Shown here piece after piece: positions 33,289 to 41,523 of a DNA stretch of 62,199 nt (position 1 is the first letter of the stretch; each line of letters starts with the position of its first letter). Below the pieces are notes generated by a model, which made no database searches, was not told where the DNA came from, and saw only the letters and a list, made by a program, of their open reading frames with translations. This DNA comes from a virus: the IMG/VR virus record IMGVR_UViG_3300043449_001468, positions 1 to 62,199 of that record; one strand, written 5' to 3'. Both the position numbers and the translations under genes were made by a program.

Positions 33289-33585
33289 ATGCTTGGGAAA
33301 TATGTGAAACCATTGCACGAAGAATACGGCGCAGGAGAAGATGGATCGGAAGAAGCCTCAGTCAAGTACCAGAAAGATACCCCAGGGCAGGAAAAAGCTC
33401 ATATGCCTCTGAGAAAGAGGAAGACGTTCAAGTTACATCATGAACTTCCTGAGCAATATGGCATGGCAGGCGAGACATTACCTGAACCGTCCTTGGGAGA
33501 AAATGATCCCTCTCATTCTAAGACACTACATACTATCAAGAGATTGCTCAGAGGGAAATACAAGAAAGGTCGATCTTTTATCTAA
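33289..33585 (+). CDS. Small charged protein, 98 residues
   Basis: This protein begins MLGKYVKPLHEEYGAGEDG and is highly charged, with a basic middle (HMPLRKRKTFKLHHELPEQYG) and C-terminus. It looks disordered and could be a DNA-binding internal head protein, but nothing confirms it. It lies two bases after the ligase-like gene, in the late operon. Confidence 0.55.
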   Translation: MLGKYVKPLHEEYGAGEDGSEEASVKYQKDTPGQEKAHMPLRKRKTFKLHHELPEQYGMAGETLPEPSLGENDPSHSKTLHTIKRLLRGKYKKGRSFI

Positions 33586-33596
33586 TCACCTATAGC

Positions 33597-34490
33597 ATGA
33601 GGTATATTATGTTCCAGCGAGACTTGGTCATCGGTGCAATCACAGGCTACACATGGAAAGACATTAAATATTGGGTCAACTCCCTAGATCGATCTGGCTT
33701 TAATGGCATTAAAGCCGTCGTTGCCTATAATGTGGATTATGCCACTTGCGATGAGCTGACCAAGCGAGGATACAAAGTCCTTACCTTCCAAAAAGACGAT
33801 GCCAACGGAAGAGTTACTTATCCTAATCCAAATTTTAATATTGTAGTGGATCGGTTCTTGCATTACTATCAAATGCTTGATACTCAGGAGAACCGTAACG
33901 GTATTCGATATGTGATTGCCACAGATGTCAAGGATGTGATCTTCCAACGAAACCCCTCAGAGTATCTGGACGTTCCAGCGATACGCTGCATCGACCTGGT
34001 CATGTCCTCCGAGGGCATCCAATATAAAAACGAGGCCTGGGGTGCCAATAATCTTCGCGAATCGTTTGGCCCGTTGATGTATCACAAGCATGCTGACAAC
34101 ACGATTGTCAACTGTGGGGTCCTTGCTGGCAAGTTTGATGTGTTCCTAGGTCTCTGTAAGACCATTTATCTTCTGTGTGCCCACAATAGACAGTTCATAC
34201 CTGGAGGTGGTGGGCCTGATCAAGCGGCACTCAACTTACTCTTGAACACTCCAGTCTATGATCACATCACCAGCATTACCACGCACGAGGACCCTTGGGC
34301 TGCCCAGCTCGGCACTACGCTCGATCCTACTAAAATAAACACCTATAAACCTTTACTCACTGAACGCCAACCTATTTGGGATTGGACGGAGAACCTGATG
34401 ATCACCCCTAAGGGTAAACCGTATACCTGTGTGCATCAGTGGGACCGTGTTCCTGAAGTACGAGCCGCCGTGGAAAGGATATACGGATAA
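33597..34490 (+). CDS. Glycosyltransferase (GT-A type)
   Basis: This 297-residue protein has IATDVKDVIFQRNP near residue 108 as DxD-like metal site and FIPGGGGPDQAALNLLLNT near 200, a combination typical of nucleotide-sugar transferases with the acceptor loop GPDQ. INCG-like VNCGVLAGKFDVF also fits. It is the first gene of the 8.4 kb glycan cassette and overlaps the next glycosyltransferase by one base. The donor and acceptor are unknown. Confidence 0.75.
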   Translation: MRYIMFQRDLVIGAITGYTWKDIKYWVNSLDRSGFNGIKAVVAYNVDYATCDELTKRGYKVLTFQKDDANGRVTYPNPNFNIVVDRFLHYYQMLDTQENRNGIRYVIATDVKDVIFQRNPSEYLDVPAIRCIDLVMSSEGIQYKNEAWGANNLRESFGPLMYHKHADNTIVNCGVLAGKFDVFLGLCKTIYLLCAHNRQFIPGGGGPDQAALNLLLNTPVYDHITSITTHEDPWAAQLGTTLDPTKINTYKPLLTERQPIWDWTENLMITPKGKPYTCVHQWDRVPEVRAAVERIYG

Positions 34491-35500
34491 TGTCAGATGA
34501 TGAAACCTTAGAGTCTCCTGTATTACGCACCTTACCCACACATGCCAAGCGCATTTTGTATGTAGTCCATAGGTATGGGTATCCCGGTGGATCCGAGCAA
34601 TATACCAAAGATATGGCGGAAGAAACCCGTGCCAGGGGGCATGTGGTGGCGGTATTTGCAGGAGAGCACCAAGGAAACTTCAACGGCGTGAGGGTCTCCT
34701 CGGAGACCAAGATCCTACAGGAGCCATGGGATTTAATTGTGGTGCACGGTGGTGATGTGGCAGTCCAAGATTTTGTATTACAGCATGCCGCTAAACTGGG
34801 AGGACCTGTTCTGTATCTGCTCATTCTTCCCTCACACTCTCTCAATTGCGTGAGAGCACTACGGAACGTCCGATATATTGGATGCTCCACGTTGGCAGAT
34901 TGGAGACACGTAGAATCTTATGGGGTAAGAGACCGTTCGGTTCGTGTGCGCCACGGCATTGTCCCATCCACCTCTAAAGGGACTTCTGGGTTTCGCGAGA
35001 AATTTAATATCACAACCCCGTATATGTTTCTCTCCTCAGGAGGATACTGGCCCAATAAAGCCTTTGCTGAATTGGTAGATGCCTTCGAGAGTCTTGGTCG
35101 TACCGATGCCACGTTGGTACTCACTGGCTATGATAATCGACATGGACTGATGCCCAAGGAATCAACATATGTCAAACCGTTCCTGTTCCCCAATCGCGAG
35201 GATAGTCTTGCAGCACTCCATGCCGCAGACCTCTATATCTTGAATAGCTACACTGAGGGGTTTGGACTGGTGCTGCTGGAATCGATGCTTAATTTAACTC
35301 CTTGGTGTGCCAGAGAGATTGCGGGGGGCGAGGTCATGCGAGAGTATGGGTTTACCTATACCTCACCCGGAGAATTAAAGCTCCATCTACAATCATTCCG
35401 AGGAGTCTCCAATAGTCACCTAGAAGATGCGTATAAGTATGTCATGTCAACCCATCTGATTCGACACACCGTGGATGATATCTTGAAGGTGTTAGGATGA
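34490..35500 (+). CDS. GT4-like glycosyltransferase (GT-B fold)
   Basis: This 336-residue protein has ILYVVHRYGYPGGSEQYTKDMAEE near the N-terminus, the acceptor-side pattern of GT4 enzymes, FLSSGGYWPNKAFAELVDAF as the Rossmann donor domain and NSYTEGFGLVLLESM, with the EGFGLxxLE donor-binding motif and catalytic Glu. It should be a retaining transferase using an NDP-sugar. It overlaps its neighbours on both sides, so it is part of one operon. Confidence 0.85.
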   Translation: MSDDETLESPVLRTLPTHAKRILYVVHRYGYPGGSEQYTKDMAEETRARGHVVAVFAGEHQGNFNGVRVSSETKILQEPWDLIVVHGGDVAVQDFVLQHAAKLGGPVLYLLILPSHSLNCVRALRNVRYIGCSTLADWRHVESYGVRDRSVRVRHGIVPSTSKGTSGFREKFNITTPYMFLSSGGYWPNKAFAELVDAFESLGRTDATLVLTGYDNRHGLMPKESTYVKPFLFPNREDSLAALHAADLYILNSYTEGFGLVLLESMLNLTPWCAREIAGGEVMREYGFTYTSPGELKLHLQSFRGVSNSHLEDAYKYVMSTHLIRHTVDDILKVLG

Positions 35501-35955
35501 ATATTACATTTGGGATTTGTACTACCTATGAGGATATTCCTCGTCTGAATGAGGTGATTTCCTCTATCAAAACGTTGAATGCCCCGAATGCAGAGATCAT
35601 CGTGGTCGGATCTTATCAGCACGATTGGCGAGGGGTAGATTCTTCCGTGCAGCACATTCTTACCGATGGAGGAACCCCAGTCAAGACGAACCTTCTGGCG
35701 AAGTTTGCACGTTACGACACCCTTTGGATAACTTCCTGTCCAGATCTATTCGATCCTGTCTGGTATTCACATTGGACATTGTTTCACGAAAGTTGTGGTT
35801 GGGATGTGATAACATATCCTCGGCATCTTTGTGTTAAACGAGATTTTCTAAGGGCCACTCCGTTCAATGAGGATGTGACCCCCAGTGATAGTGAAGATCT
35901 GGATTGGTGTACTCACATTCGTGATACCGCACGAATTTTCCATCATTTTGCATGA
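35497..35955 (+). CDS. Short GT2-like protein
   Basis: This 152-residue protein begins ITFGICTTYEDIPRLNEVISSIKTL and continues with AEIIVVGS, like the first half of a GT2 family transferase. It ends with SEDLDWCTHIRD, similar to the ED-containing motif of GT2 enzymes. It resembles the following gene in sequence and is about 75 residues shorter, so it may be a shortened tandem paralogue with reduced or altered activity. Confidence 0.6.
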   Translation: MNITFGICTTYEDIPRLNEVISSIKTLNAPNAEIIVVGSYQHDWRGVDSSVQHILTDGGTPVKTNLLAKFARYDTLWITSCPDLFDPVWYSHWTLFHESCGWDVITYPRHLCVKRDFLRATPFNEDVTPSDSEDLDWCTHIRDTARIFHHFA

Positions 35956-35974
35956 TTGTGACGAAGGACATACT

Positions 35975-36658
35975 ATGACATTCACGTTTGGTATTATTTC
36001 CGATTACAGAGCACCTGAACGCCTTCAGGAGATGTATACGTCCATCCGTGCTCTTGGTATACCCCCCACTGCATATGAGATCCTGGTGATTGGCAACGCC
36101 ATATTACCTGACGAACAGGATGTGAGGCATATTCCGTTTGATGAGACGCAGAAACCGATGTGGGTTACTCGCAAGAAGAATATTTTGGATCAAGAAGCCC
36201 GATTTGAAAATCTTGTGGTGGCACATGATTACTATGTGTTCCATCCTGCATGGTATTCCAACTATCTGATGTTCGGGAATGATTGGGAAGTGTGTTCTAA
36301 TGCCCAGCATCTGATGGATGGGTCACGACATTTCTCCGATTGGGTCACTTGGGACTCCCCGTTCTATCCACGATATACCTCGCTGCCCTACGACGATTGG
36401 AGTCACACTAAGTATATGTACCAGTCGGGAGGATATATGGTAGTCAAAAAGGGTGTGTTGTCCAAATTCCCTATGAATGAAACTAAGGGGTGGGGGACTG
36501 CCGAAGATGTCGAGTGGAGTCTTATAATACGGTCCCGCCTAGTGTGGAAATGTAATGGTCGCAGTGTGGTTCGACACAATAAGGCGCATCGTGATCTGGG
36601 ACGACAAGGGTTTCCTTTCAAACAACTCATACACAATAGGACTGAATATGCCCAATAA
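35975..36658 (+). CDS. GT2-like glycosyltransferase, paralogue of the preceding gene
   Basis: This 227-residue protein begins FTFGIISDYRAPERLQEMYTSIRALGI, close to the start of the previous gene. VAHDYYVFHPAWYSNY lies where a metal-binding motif is expected, and GWGTAEDVEWSLIIRSR gives the ED motif of GT2 enzymes. I chose ATG 35975, preceded by GAAGGAC, since an earlier in-frame start lies within the upstream gene. Its end overlaps the HAD-nucleotidyltransferase start by 11 bases. Confidence 0.65.
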   Translation: MTFTFGIISDYRAPERLQEMYTSIRALGIPPTAYEILVIGNAILPDEQDVRHIPFDETQKPMWVTRKKNILDQEARFENLVVAHDYYVFHPAWYSNYLMFGNDWEVCSNAQHLMDGSRHFSDWVTWDSPFYPRYTSLPYDDWSHTKYMYQSGGYMVVKKGVLSKFPMNETKGWGTAEDVEWSLIIRSRLVWKCNGRSVVRHNKAHRDLGRQGFPFKQLIHNRTEYAQ

Positions 36659-38012
36659 ATTAGTGATATGGGACTTAGATGGTGTGCTATTGAATAGCCG
36701 CGAGATTCATTTTAAGGCATTGAATCTCGCACTTCCTCTAGAATATCAAATTAGTTGGGAGGAGCATCTTTCCAAGTATGATGGACTGCCAACCACAAAG
36801 AAACTGCGACTACTTACGGATGAAAAAGGATTGCCAGCAGATATGTATGATGACATATGGGCAGCCAAGCAATACCATACCATAGAATTATATAAAAATA
36901 TTCGCCCAGATCGTGCCTTGCTGGATATGATGTTACATTTGAAAGAGAATAATATCCGCATTGCTGTGGCGTCGAATAGTATTCGCAACACGATGGTCAT
37001 GGCACTTTCGCGATTGGGCATCATCGAACAGATTGACTACATGGTCTCTAATGAGGATGTGAAGCACCCGAAACCTTTTCCGGAGATGTATTGGCAGGCG
37101 ATGACCGCGATGAAAACATTGCCCGCACATACGGTGATTATTGAGGATTCCCATATTGGACGGGAGGCCGCATTGTCCTCTTGCGCCCACTTGATTCCAG
37201 TGCGAGATTCTACGGATCTGAACGATGATCTAATTCTAGGTATCATTAATCATTTGAATGGCGTGTCTCGTGTGCCGATTCCATGGCGCAACAAGAAAAT
37301 GAATGTTGTGATCCCTATGGCAGGACATGGTTCGAGGTTTGCTCAGGCTGGATATACGTTCCCCAAGCCTTTGATTGACGTGAACGGAAAGCCGATGATT
37401 CAGGTTGTAGTAGAAAATCTCAATATCGATGCCCACTATATATTCATAGTTCAAAAGGAGCATTATACCAAATATCAACTACAATACATGCTCAATATGA
37501 TTTCTCCTGGGTGCGACATTATTCAGGTGGAAGGAGTGACCGAGGGAGCGGCATGTACGGTACTGTTAGCCAAGGCCTTGATCGACACGGGAGATCCGCT
37601 GCTAATAGCGAACTCCGATCAATCCGTGGAATGGAATTCTAACGAATGTCTATATGCGTTTACGGCCGATGGGATTGATGGGGGTATTCTTACGTTTAAG
37701 TGTGTTCATCCTCAATACTCCTATGCAAAGTTAGACGCCGAGGGGTTTGTCTCTGAGGTGGCAGAAAAGAAAGTGATTTCAGATATTGCCACGGTGGGGG
37801 TGTATTATTGGAAACGAGGGTCTGACTTTGTGAAGTATGCCGAACAGATGATAGCTAAGAATATTCGTACCAACAATGAGTTTTATGTGTGCCCTGTGTA
37901 CAATGAAATGATTCTAGATGGGAAAAGGATACGAATCAAGAATATCCAAAAGATGTGGGGTTTGGGAACTCCCGAAGACTTGACTTACTATCTCAGGGAG
38001 CACCATCGATGA
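36648..38012 (+). CDS. HAD phosphatase fused to sugar nucleotidyltransferase
   Basis: This 454-residue protein joins two enzymes. Residues 1-215 are a HAD phosphatase: IWDLDGVLLNS (nucleophile Asp), VASNS, KHPKP and IIEDSHIG. From about residue 220 comes a nucleotidyltransferase, VVIPMAGHGSRF (GxGxR-like loop) with FPKPLIDVNGKPMI, LLIANSDQ and NNEFYVCPVYNEMI, as in enzymes that make NDP-sugars. The pair would dephosphorylate one sugar phosphate and activate another with NTP. It overlaps the cupin gene by four bases and stands just upstream of the RuBisCO-like gene. Confidence 0.85.
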   Translation: MPNKLVIWDLDGVLLNSREIHFKALNLALPLEYQISWEEHLSKYDGLPTTKKLRLLTDEKGLPADMYDDIWAAKQYHTIELYKNIRPDRALLDMMLHLKENNIRIAVASNSIRNTMVMALSRLGIIEQIDYMVSNEDVKHPKPFPEMYWQAMTAMKTLPAHTVIIEDSHIGREAALSSCAHLIPVRDSTDLNDDLILGIINHLNGVSRVPIPWRNKKMNVVIPMAGHGSRFAQAGYTFPKPLIDVNGKPMIQVVVENLNIDAHYIFIVQKEHYTKYQLQYMLNMISPGCDIIQVEGVTEGAACTVLLAKALIDTGDPLLIANSDQSVEWNSNECLYAFTADGIDGGILTFKCVHPQYSYAKLDAEGFVSEVAEKKVISDIATVGVYYWKRGSDFVKYAEQMIAKNIRTNNEFYVCPVYNEMILDGKRIRIKNIQKMWGLGTPEDLTYYLREHHR

Positions 38013-38326
38013 GGCATTCGAGACTGGAGGACTACACCAGAGGATGGTTCATTGGCGACTTTGAACCCGCATTACTACGCACCAAAGACTTTGAGGTCTC
38101 TGTCTTTGTGCGAAAGAAAGGGACTCCTCCAGATCCGCATTATCATCATGTCGCCGAGGAATATAATGTATTAATCTCCGGCAGACTGAGCATCAATGGG
38201 TATGAGTTGGTATCGGGTGATGTATTTGTCATCGAACGAGATGAAGTGACCTCATGTGTGTATCATGAGGATTGTACTATTGTGGCCGTGAAAGTTCCAT
38301 CATGTATAGGAGATAAGTATGTTTAA
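38009..38326 (+). CDS. Cupin protein
   Basis: This 105-residue single-domain cupin has DPHYHHVAEEYNVLISGRL (metal-binding His/His/Glu) and GDVFVIERDEV, with a later Cys-rich turn CVYHEDCTIVAVKVP supplying the last His. Small cupins act as isomerases, epimerases, lyases or sensors of sugar derivatives. Between the HAD-nucleotidyltransferase and the RuBisCO-like gene, it most likely works on the same sugar, but the reaction cannot be read from sequence. Confidence 0.75.
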   Translation: MRHSRLEDYTRGWFIGDFEPALLRTKDFEVSVFVRKKGTPPDPHYHHVAEEYNVLISGRLSINGYELVSGDVFVIERDEVTSCVYHEDCTIVAVKVPSCIGDKYV

Positions 38327-39539
38327 TATTTTTAGAGCATCTGAAGATTCCATCCATGAGTCGGATAATTTAGATCCAGAAAAGTACCTCATGGTTCACT
38401 ATGATCTTGAGAGTACGGTGAGTGTTGAGAAAGCGGCATTTGATCTTGCGATTGGACAAAGTGTGGGTAACCCCAACATCCGCAATCGATGGGAAACCGA
38501 TGAGTTGTTTGAGAAGTATTCTTGTAGGGTGGATACTCCTAGAGGATTTCTACGGGATAAGACACGCGCCGAGGTGACGATTGCGTTTCCTGTGATCAAT
38601 ACGGATTGGGATGGGGATGGCATCGCACATTTACTATGCCAGGTGCTCGGCGGGCAAGCTGATATCGGACATATCATCCGCTGTAGGATCAATGGCTTCA
38701 CATTTCCCCGCTCTGTGACTAGTCGATTCTCCCCGCCTCGGTTTGGCATGAGCGGGCTTCGTGCGTTCACGGGGCAAGCTGATAAGCCATTGTTCGGCGG
38801 AATCATTAAACCTAAGACTGGGCTGCCCCCCGATCAATTGCTCGATATGGTCAGGGAGTTGGTAGATGGGGGGGTGGATTTCATTAAGGAGGACGAGATT
38901 CTTTCCAATCCCGCTTTCTGTTCATTGGAGAATCGAGTCCCGCTTATTGCCAGATACATACAATCATGTGGTCGCAACGTGATTTATTGTTTCTCTATCA
39001 ATGGGGACCCACACACAATTGAACAACGAGCGATATATCTGGCCAATGAGGGGGCCAATGGGGTGCATATAAATTTTTGGAGTGGATTGGGAGCCTATCA
39101 TACCATTCGCCGACTGAACCTCCCCCTATTTCTACACTTCCAAAAGAGCGGCGATAAGGTTATTACACATAAAGGAAATGCCTTTGGTATGTCGTGGTTT
39201 GCCATGTGCCAGCTTGCCGCACTCTCCGGAGTGGACTCCATTCATGCCGGAATGTTTGGAGGTTATATGAACAGTGATACGATAGAGTTGAAGTCGGTCA
39301 TGGATCTCCTTGGGAATAGTAATGTGGTGCCCGCCTTATCCTGTGGGATGCATCCTGGGCTTGTGGAACATGTCACCAAGAATGTTGGGGTCGATTATAT
39401 GGCTAATGTCGGCGGTGCGTTGCATGGGCATCCAGGAGGCACTCTTGCCGGATGTAAGGCCATGCGACAGGCCATCGACCACAGCCACGGACTAGAATAT
39501 GAACAGGCGATTCAAACCTGGGGGTTGACCCATGAATGA
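38319..39539 (+). CDS. RuBisCO-like protein (form IV type)
   Basis: This 406-residue protein has the RuBisCO large-subunit barrel. GIIKPKTGLPPDQ gives K164 and K166 (RuBisCO K175, K177). GGVDFIKEDE gives the carbamate lysine K190 with D192 and E193 (K201, D203, E204). SIHAGMFGGYMNSD gives H309 (H327), SCGMHPG the S379 region and VGGALHGHPGG the phosphate-binding GG. The loop 6 lysine K334 is replaced (Tyr316), and the N-terminal E60-type residue is not seen, so carboxylation is unlikely. RuBisCO-like proteins act as enolases, isomerases or decarboxylases on sugar phosphates. The gene overlaps the cupin and the next glycosyltransferase, so it belongs to this cassette. Confidence 0.93.
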   Translation: MFNIFRASEDSIHESDNLDPEKYLMVHYDLESTVSVEKAAFDLAIGQSVGNPNIRNRWETDELFEKYSCRVDTPRGFLRDKTRAEVTIAFPVINTDWDGDGIAHLLCQVLGGQADIGHIIRCRINGFTFPRSVTSRFSPPRFGMSGLRAFTGQADKPLFGGIIKPKTGLPPDQLLDMVRELVDGGVDFIKEDEILSNPAFCSLENRVPLIARYIQSCGRNVIYCFSINGDPHTIEQRAIYLANEGANGVHINFWSGLGAYHTIRRLNLPLFLHFQKSGDKVITHKGNAFGMSWFAMCQLAALSGVDSIHAGMFGGYMNSDTIELKSVMDLLGNSNVVPALSCGMHPGLVEHVTKNVGVDYMANVGGALHGHPGGTLAGCKAMRQAIDHSHGLEYEQAIQTWGLTHE

Positions 39540-40323
39540 TCTATCGGTATGGATTCTAACATTCAATAGACCCTATGCGCTAAACCGACTCATTACTGAA
39601 TTGGGGCGACAAGGTATTCGTTCTAACGTACTATCAAATTATTCATCTGTACAATATACCAAAGAATCTATGTCGTATGTGGACAAGACGGTGATCAATA
39701 CGCTCAACACCGACGAGTCCAACGCATGGTGTGGGCGCAGCTGGAATAGTATCATGCTGAAGGCATTCTCTGTCTCGCCTAATCTCATCATGATTCAAGA
39801 TGACACGTTTGTGCGACCGCATTTCTCCGCATGGTTCGAGTCCAATAGGAAGAAGTATGATTTTATTTGGGGGCCAGCAGGGGATCAATTCTTCTATCTA
39901 ACCTTGAATGTGTTGCGTACTACTGGGTGGTTCGATGAGCGATTCACTTCCGGATATTGTGGCGATGCTGATTTTTTGAAGCGGGTATGTGCGTCATATC
40001 CTCTCAGTAAAATTAGCGTTGAGGAGTCCCACGACTGGGGATTCCGCCATAACCCAATCGGGACCTCTGAGGTCATCATCACCGATTTGGGTAGCAAGCA
40101 GATCGACCCCAATTATGAAAATGCCCACTGGTACATGGAACGGCTCAAGACCAAGGAAATTAACCGCAATTTGGAATATTCTCAGGGATACTTTCTTCGG
40201 AAATGGGGGCACGTTTTGAATAACAATCAGCCTGTGATAAATTCAAATGTGCGATTAATAGAGGAGATTGATTGGTATCCATGGGCCACCAAGAAATATG
40301 AGGTCACCGCATATGATCTATAA
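39532..40323 (+). CDS. Glycosyltransferase (GT-A, GT2-like)
   Basis: This 263-residue protein begins LSVWILTFNRPYALNRLITELGRQG and has IMIQDDTFVRPH near residue 85 as the metal-binding DD motif, then GWFDERFTSGYCGDADFLKRV, an acceptor loop typical of GT2-like enzymes. It overlaps the RuBisCO-like gene by eight bases and the methyltransferase by eleven. It may transfer the sugar made by the genes just upstream. Confidence 0.75.
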   Translation: MNDLSVWILTFNRPYALNRLITELGRQGIRSNVLSNYSSVQYTKESMSYVDKTVINTLNTDESNAWCGRSWNSIMLKAFSVSPNLIMIQDDTFVRPHFSAWFESNRKKYDFIWGPAGDQFFYLTLNVLRTTGWFDERFTSGYCGDADFLKRVCASYPLSKISVEESHDWGFRHNPIGTSEVIITDLGSKQIDPNYENAHWYMERLKTKEINRNLEYSQGYFLRKWGHVLNNNQPVINSNVRLIEEIDWYPWATKKYEVTAYDL

Positions 40324-40964
40324 TCTGTTCCAAAATAATATACAATTCGAATGGAACACCAAGCGATTGAATAAATTGGTGTCGCTTCTTGGTCCTAGAT
40401 GGTTTGCAGGTAAAAAAATCCTAGAAGTGGGGGCTGGCCATGGCAGCACAGGGAAGTCCTTGTTGTGGCTGGGGGCTCATGTTGTGTTTACGGATGCGCG
40501 GAGTGTTCATGTAAACCACCTCAAATCCTGCGGACTGGATGCCCATATAATGGATCAGGATTCTGAGTGGACCATCCAAGGTCCATTTGATTTGATTATC
40601 CACTGGGGGGGTGTCGTACCATCTTAGAAATTGGCAGCAAGATCTGAGGTGTGCGTTCAATCGATCCTCCTTGGTATGTTTTGAAACTGAGGTTGCGGAC
40701 TCACCTTCCGCGGACTTTGAGTCTACGCTCACCGAAATTGATCACTATGATCAGGCGTTTAATCGAGTGGGAACCTTGCTGTCTCCAGCCAGGATAGAAT
40801 CCTTCCTCGCCGAGCATAATATGACGGCGACTAGGTATGATACCCCCGATATAGACACCGGAGGGACCGCCAAATGGTATTCGTGGAAACCAGGATCCAC
40901 AACACCTGACGATGTTCGGTGCCGGCGCCTGCGGCGCTTTTGGATGATTAGGAGAAAACTATGA
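40313..40964 (+). pseudogene. SAM methyltransferase interrupted at a G7 tract
   Basis: The first frame (40313-40627) encodes a class I methyltransferase start: KKILEVGAGHGSTGKSLLWLG (SAM motif I), VVFTDARSVHV and FDLIIHWGG, then VVPS and a stop. The second frame (up to 40964) continues YHLRNWQQDLRCAF and SLVCFETEVADS, exactly what follows HWG in such enzymes. Removing one G from the seven-G run at 40605-40611 joins them into about 216 residues (HWGVSYHLRNW). So the gene is off by one base: a phase-variable tract, a frameshift-translated gene, a real inactivation or a sequencing error. It would methylate a sugar of the phage or host glycan. Confidence 0.8.
40605..40611 (+). repeat. Homopolymer G7 at the frameshift
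   Basis: Seven consecutive G at the point where the methyltransferase frame is lost. Six or nine G would restore one reading frame. Long G runs are classic slip sites in phase-variable surface-sugar genes. Confidence 0.9.
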
Positions 40965-41491
40965 AGATAATCGTTGAAATTGGGGCACATACAGGCATGG
41001 AGACCCTCAAGTTTTTGGCAGATCCTGATGCCCAGGTCTATGCGTTTGAGCCGGAACAGCATCTATTTGCTCAACTCTATCAGCGATACGGATCGTACCC
41101 ACGACTCACGGTGCTCCCTTTCGCGGTGGACATCGGGGACAATCAAGGACCACTCTTCCACTACGGCGATGGCAAGAGTACATTAGATCCTCCCATGTTC
41201 GGAGGCCCTCAGGCTGCATTTACGATGACGTGGACCATTAGACTCGACACCTTTATGCGACTCTATGACATCGAGAAGATTGATTATCTTCGTATCGATG
41301 CTCCATGGCGAGAGGAAATGTGCCTTGAAAGTCTTGGGGATCGTGTAAAAGACGTTGAGCGTGGGCGCATTCGGAGATATGACCCCAAGGGACCTGTCCC
41401 TGCGTGGCTCTATGATCATGGGTTTTCTATGCAACTAGATAGTTTAGTGGATCGCATAACTGAGCCGGACATTAGGTTTTGGCGTCAATAG
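40961..41491 (+). CDS. FkbM-family methyltransferase
   Basis: This 176-residue protein has VEIGAHTGMETLKFL (SAM motif I), VYAFEPEQHLFAQL and LPFAVDIGDNQG, then TIRLDTFMRLYDIEKIDYLRIDA, the succession of motifs in FkbM-type O-methyltransferases. It is on the short side for the family. It overlaps the broken methyltransferase by four bases. Likely substrate: a hydroxyl on a sugar or side group of the glycan made by the cassette. Confidence 0.8.
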   Translation: MKIIVEIGAHTGMETLKFLADPDAQVYAFEPEQHLFAQLYQRYGSYPRLTVLPFAVDIGDNQGPLFHYGDGKSTLDPPMFGGPQAAFTMTWTIRLDTFMRLYDIEKIDYLRIDAPWREEMCLESLGDRVKDVERGRIRRYDPKGPVPAWLYDHGFSMQLDSLVDRITEPDIRFWRQ

Positions 41492-41523
41492 GTATAGATG
41501 GGTGATACATATAGGAGAAACCT

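Noticed and set aside
38319-39539. True carbon-fixing RuBisCO
   Set aside because: The loop 6 lysine needed for carboxylation is replaced by Tyr316, and the N-terminal catalytic Glu/Asn positions are not seen.
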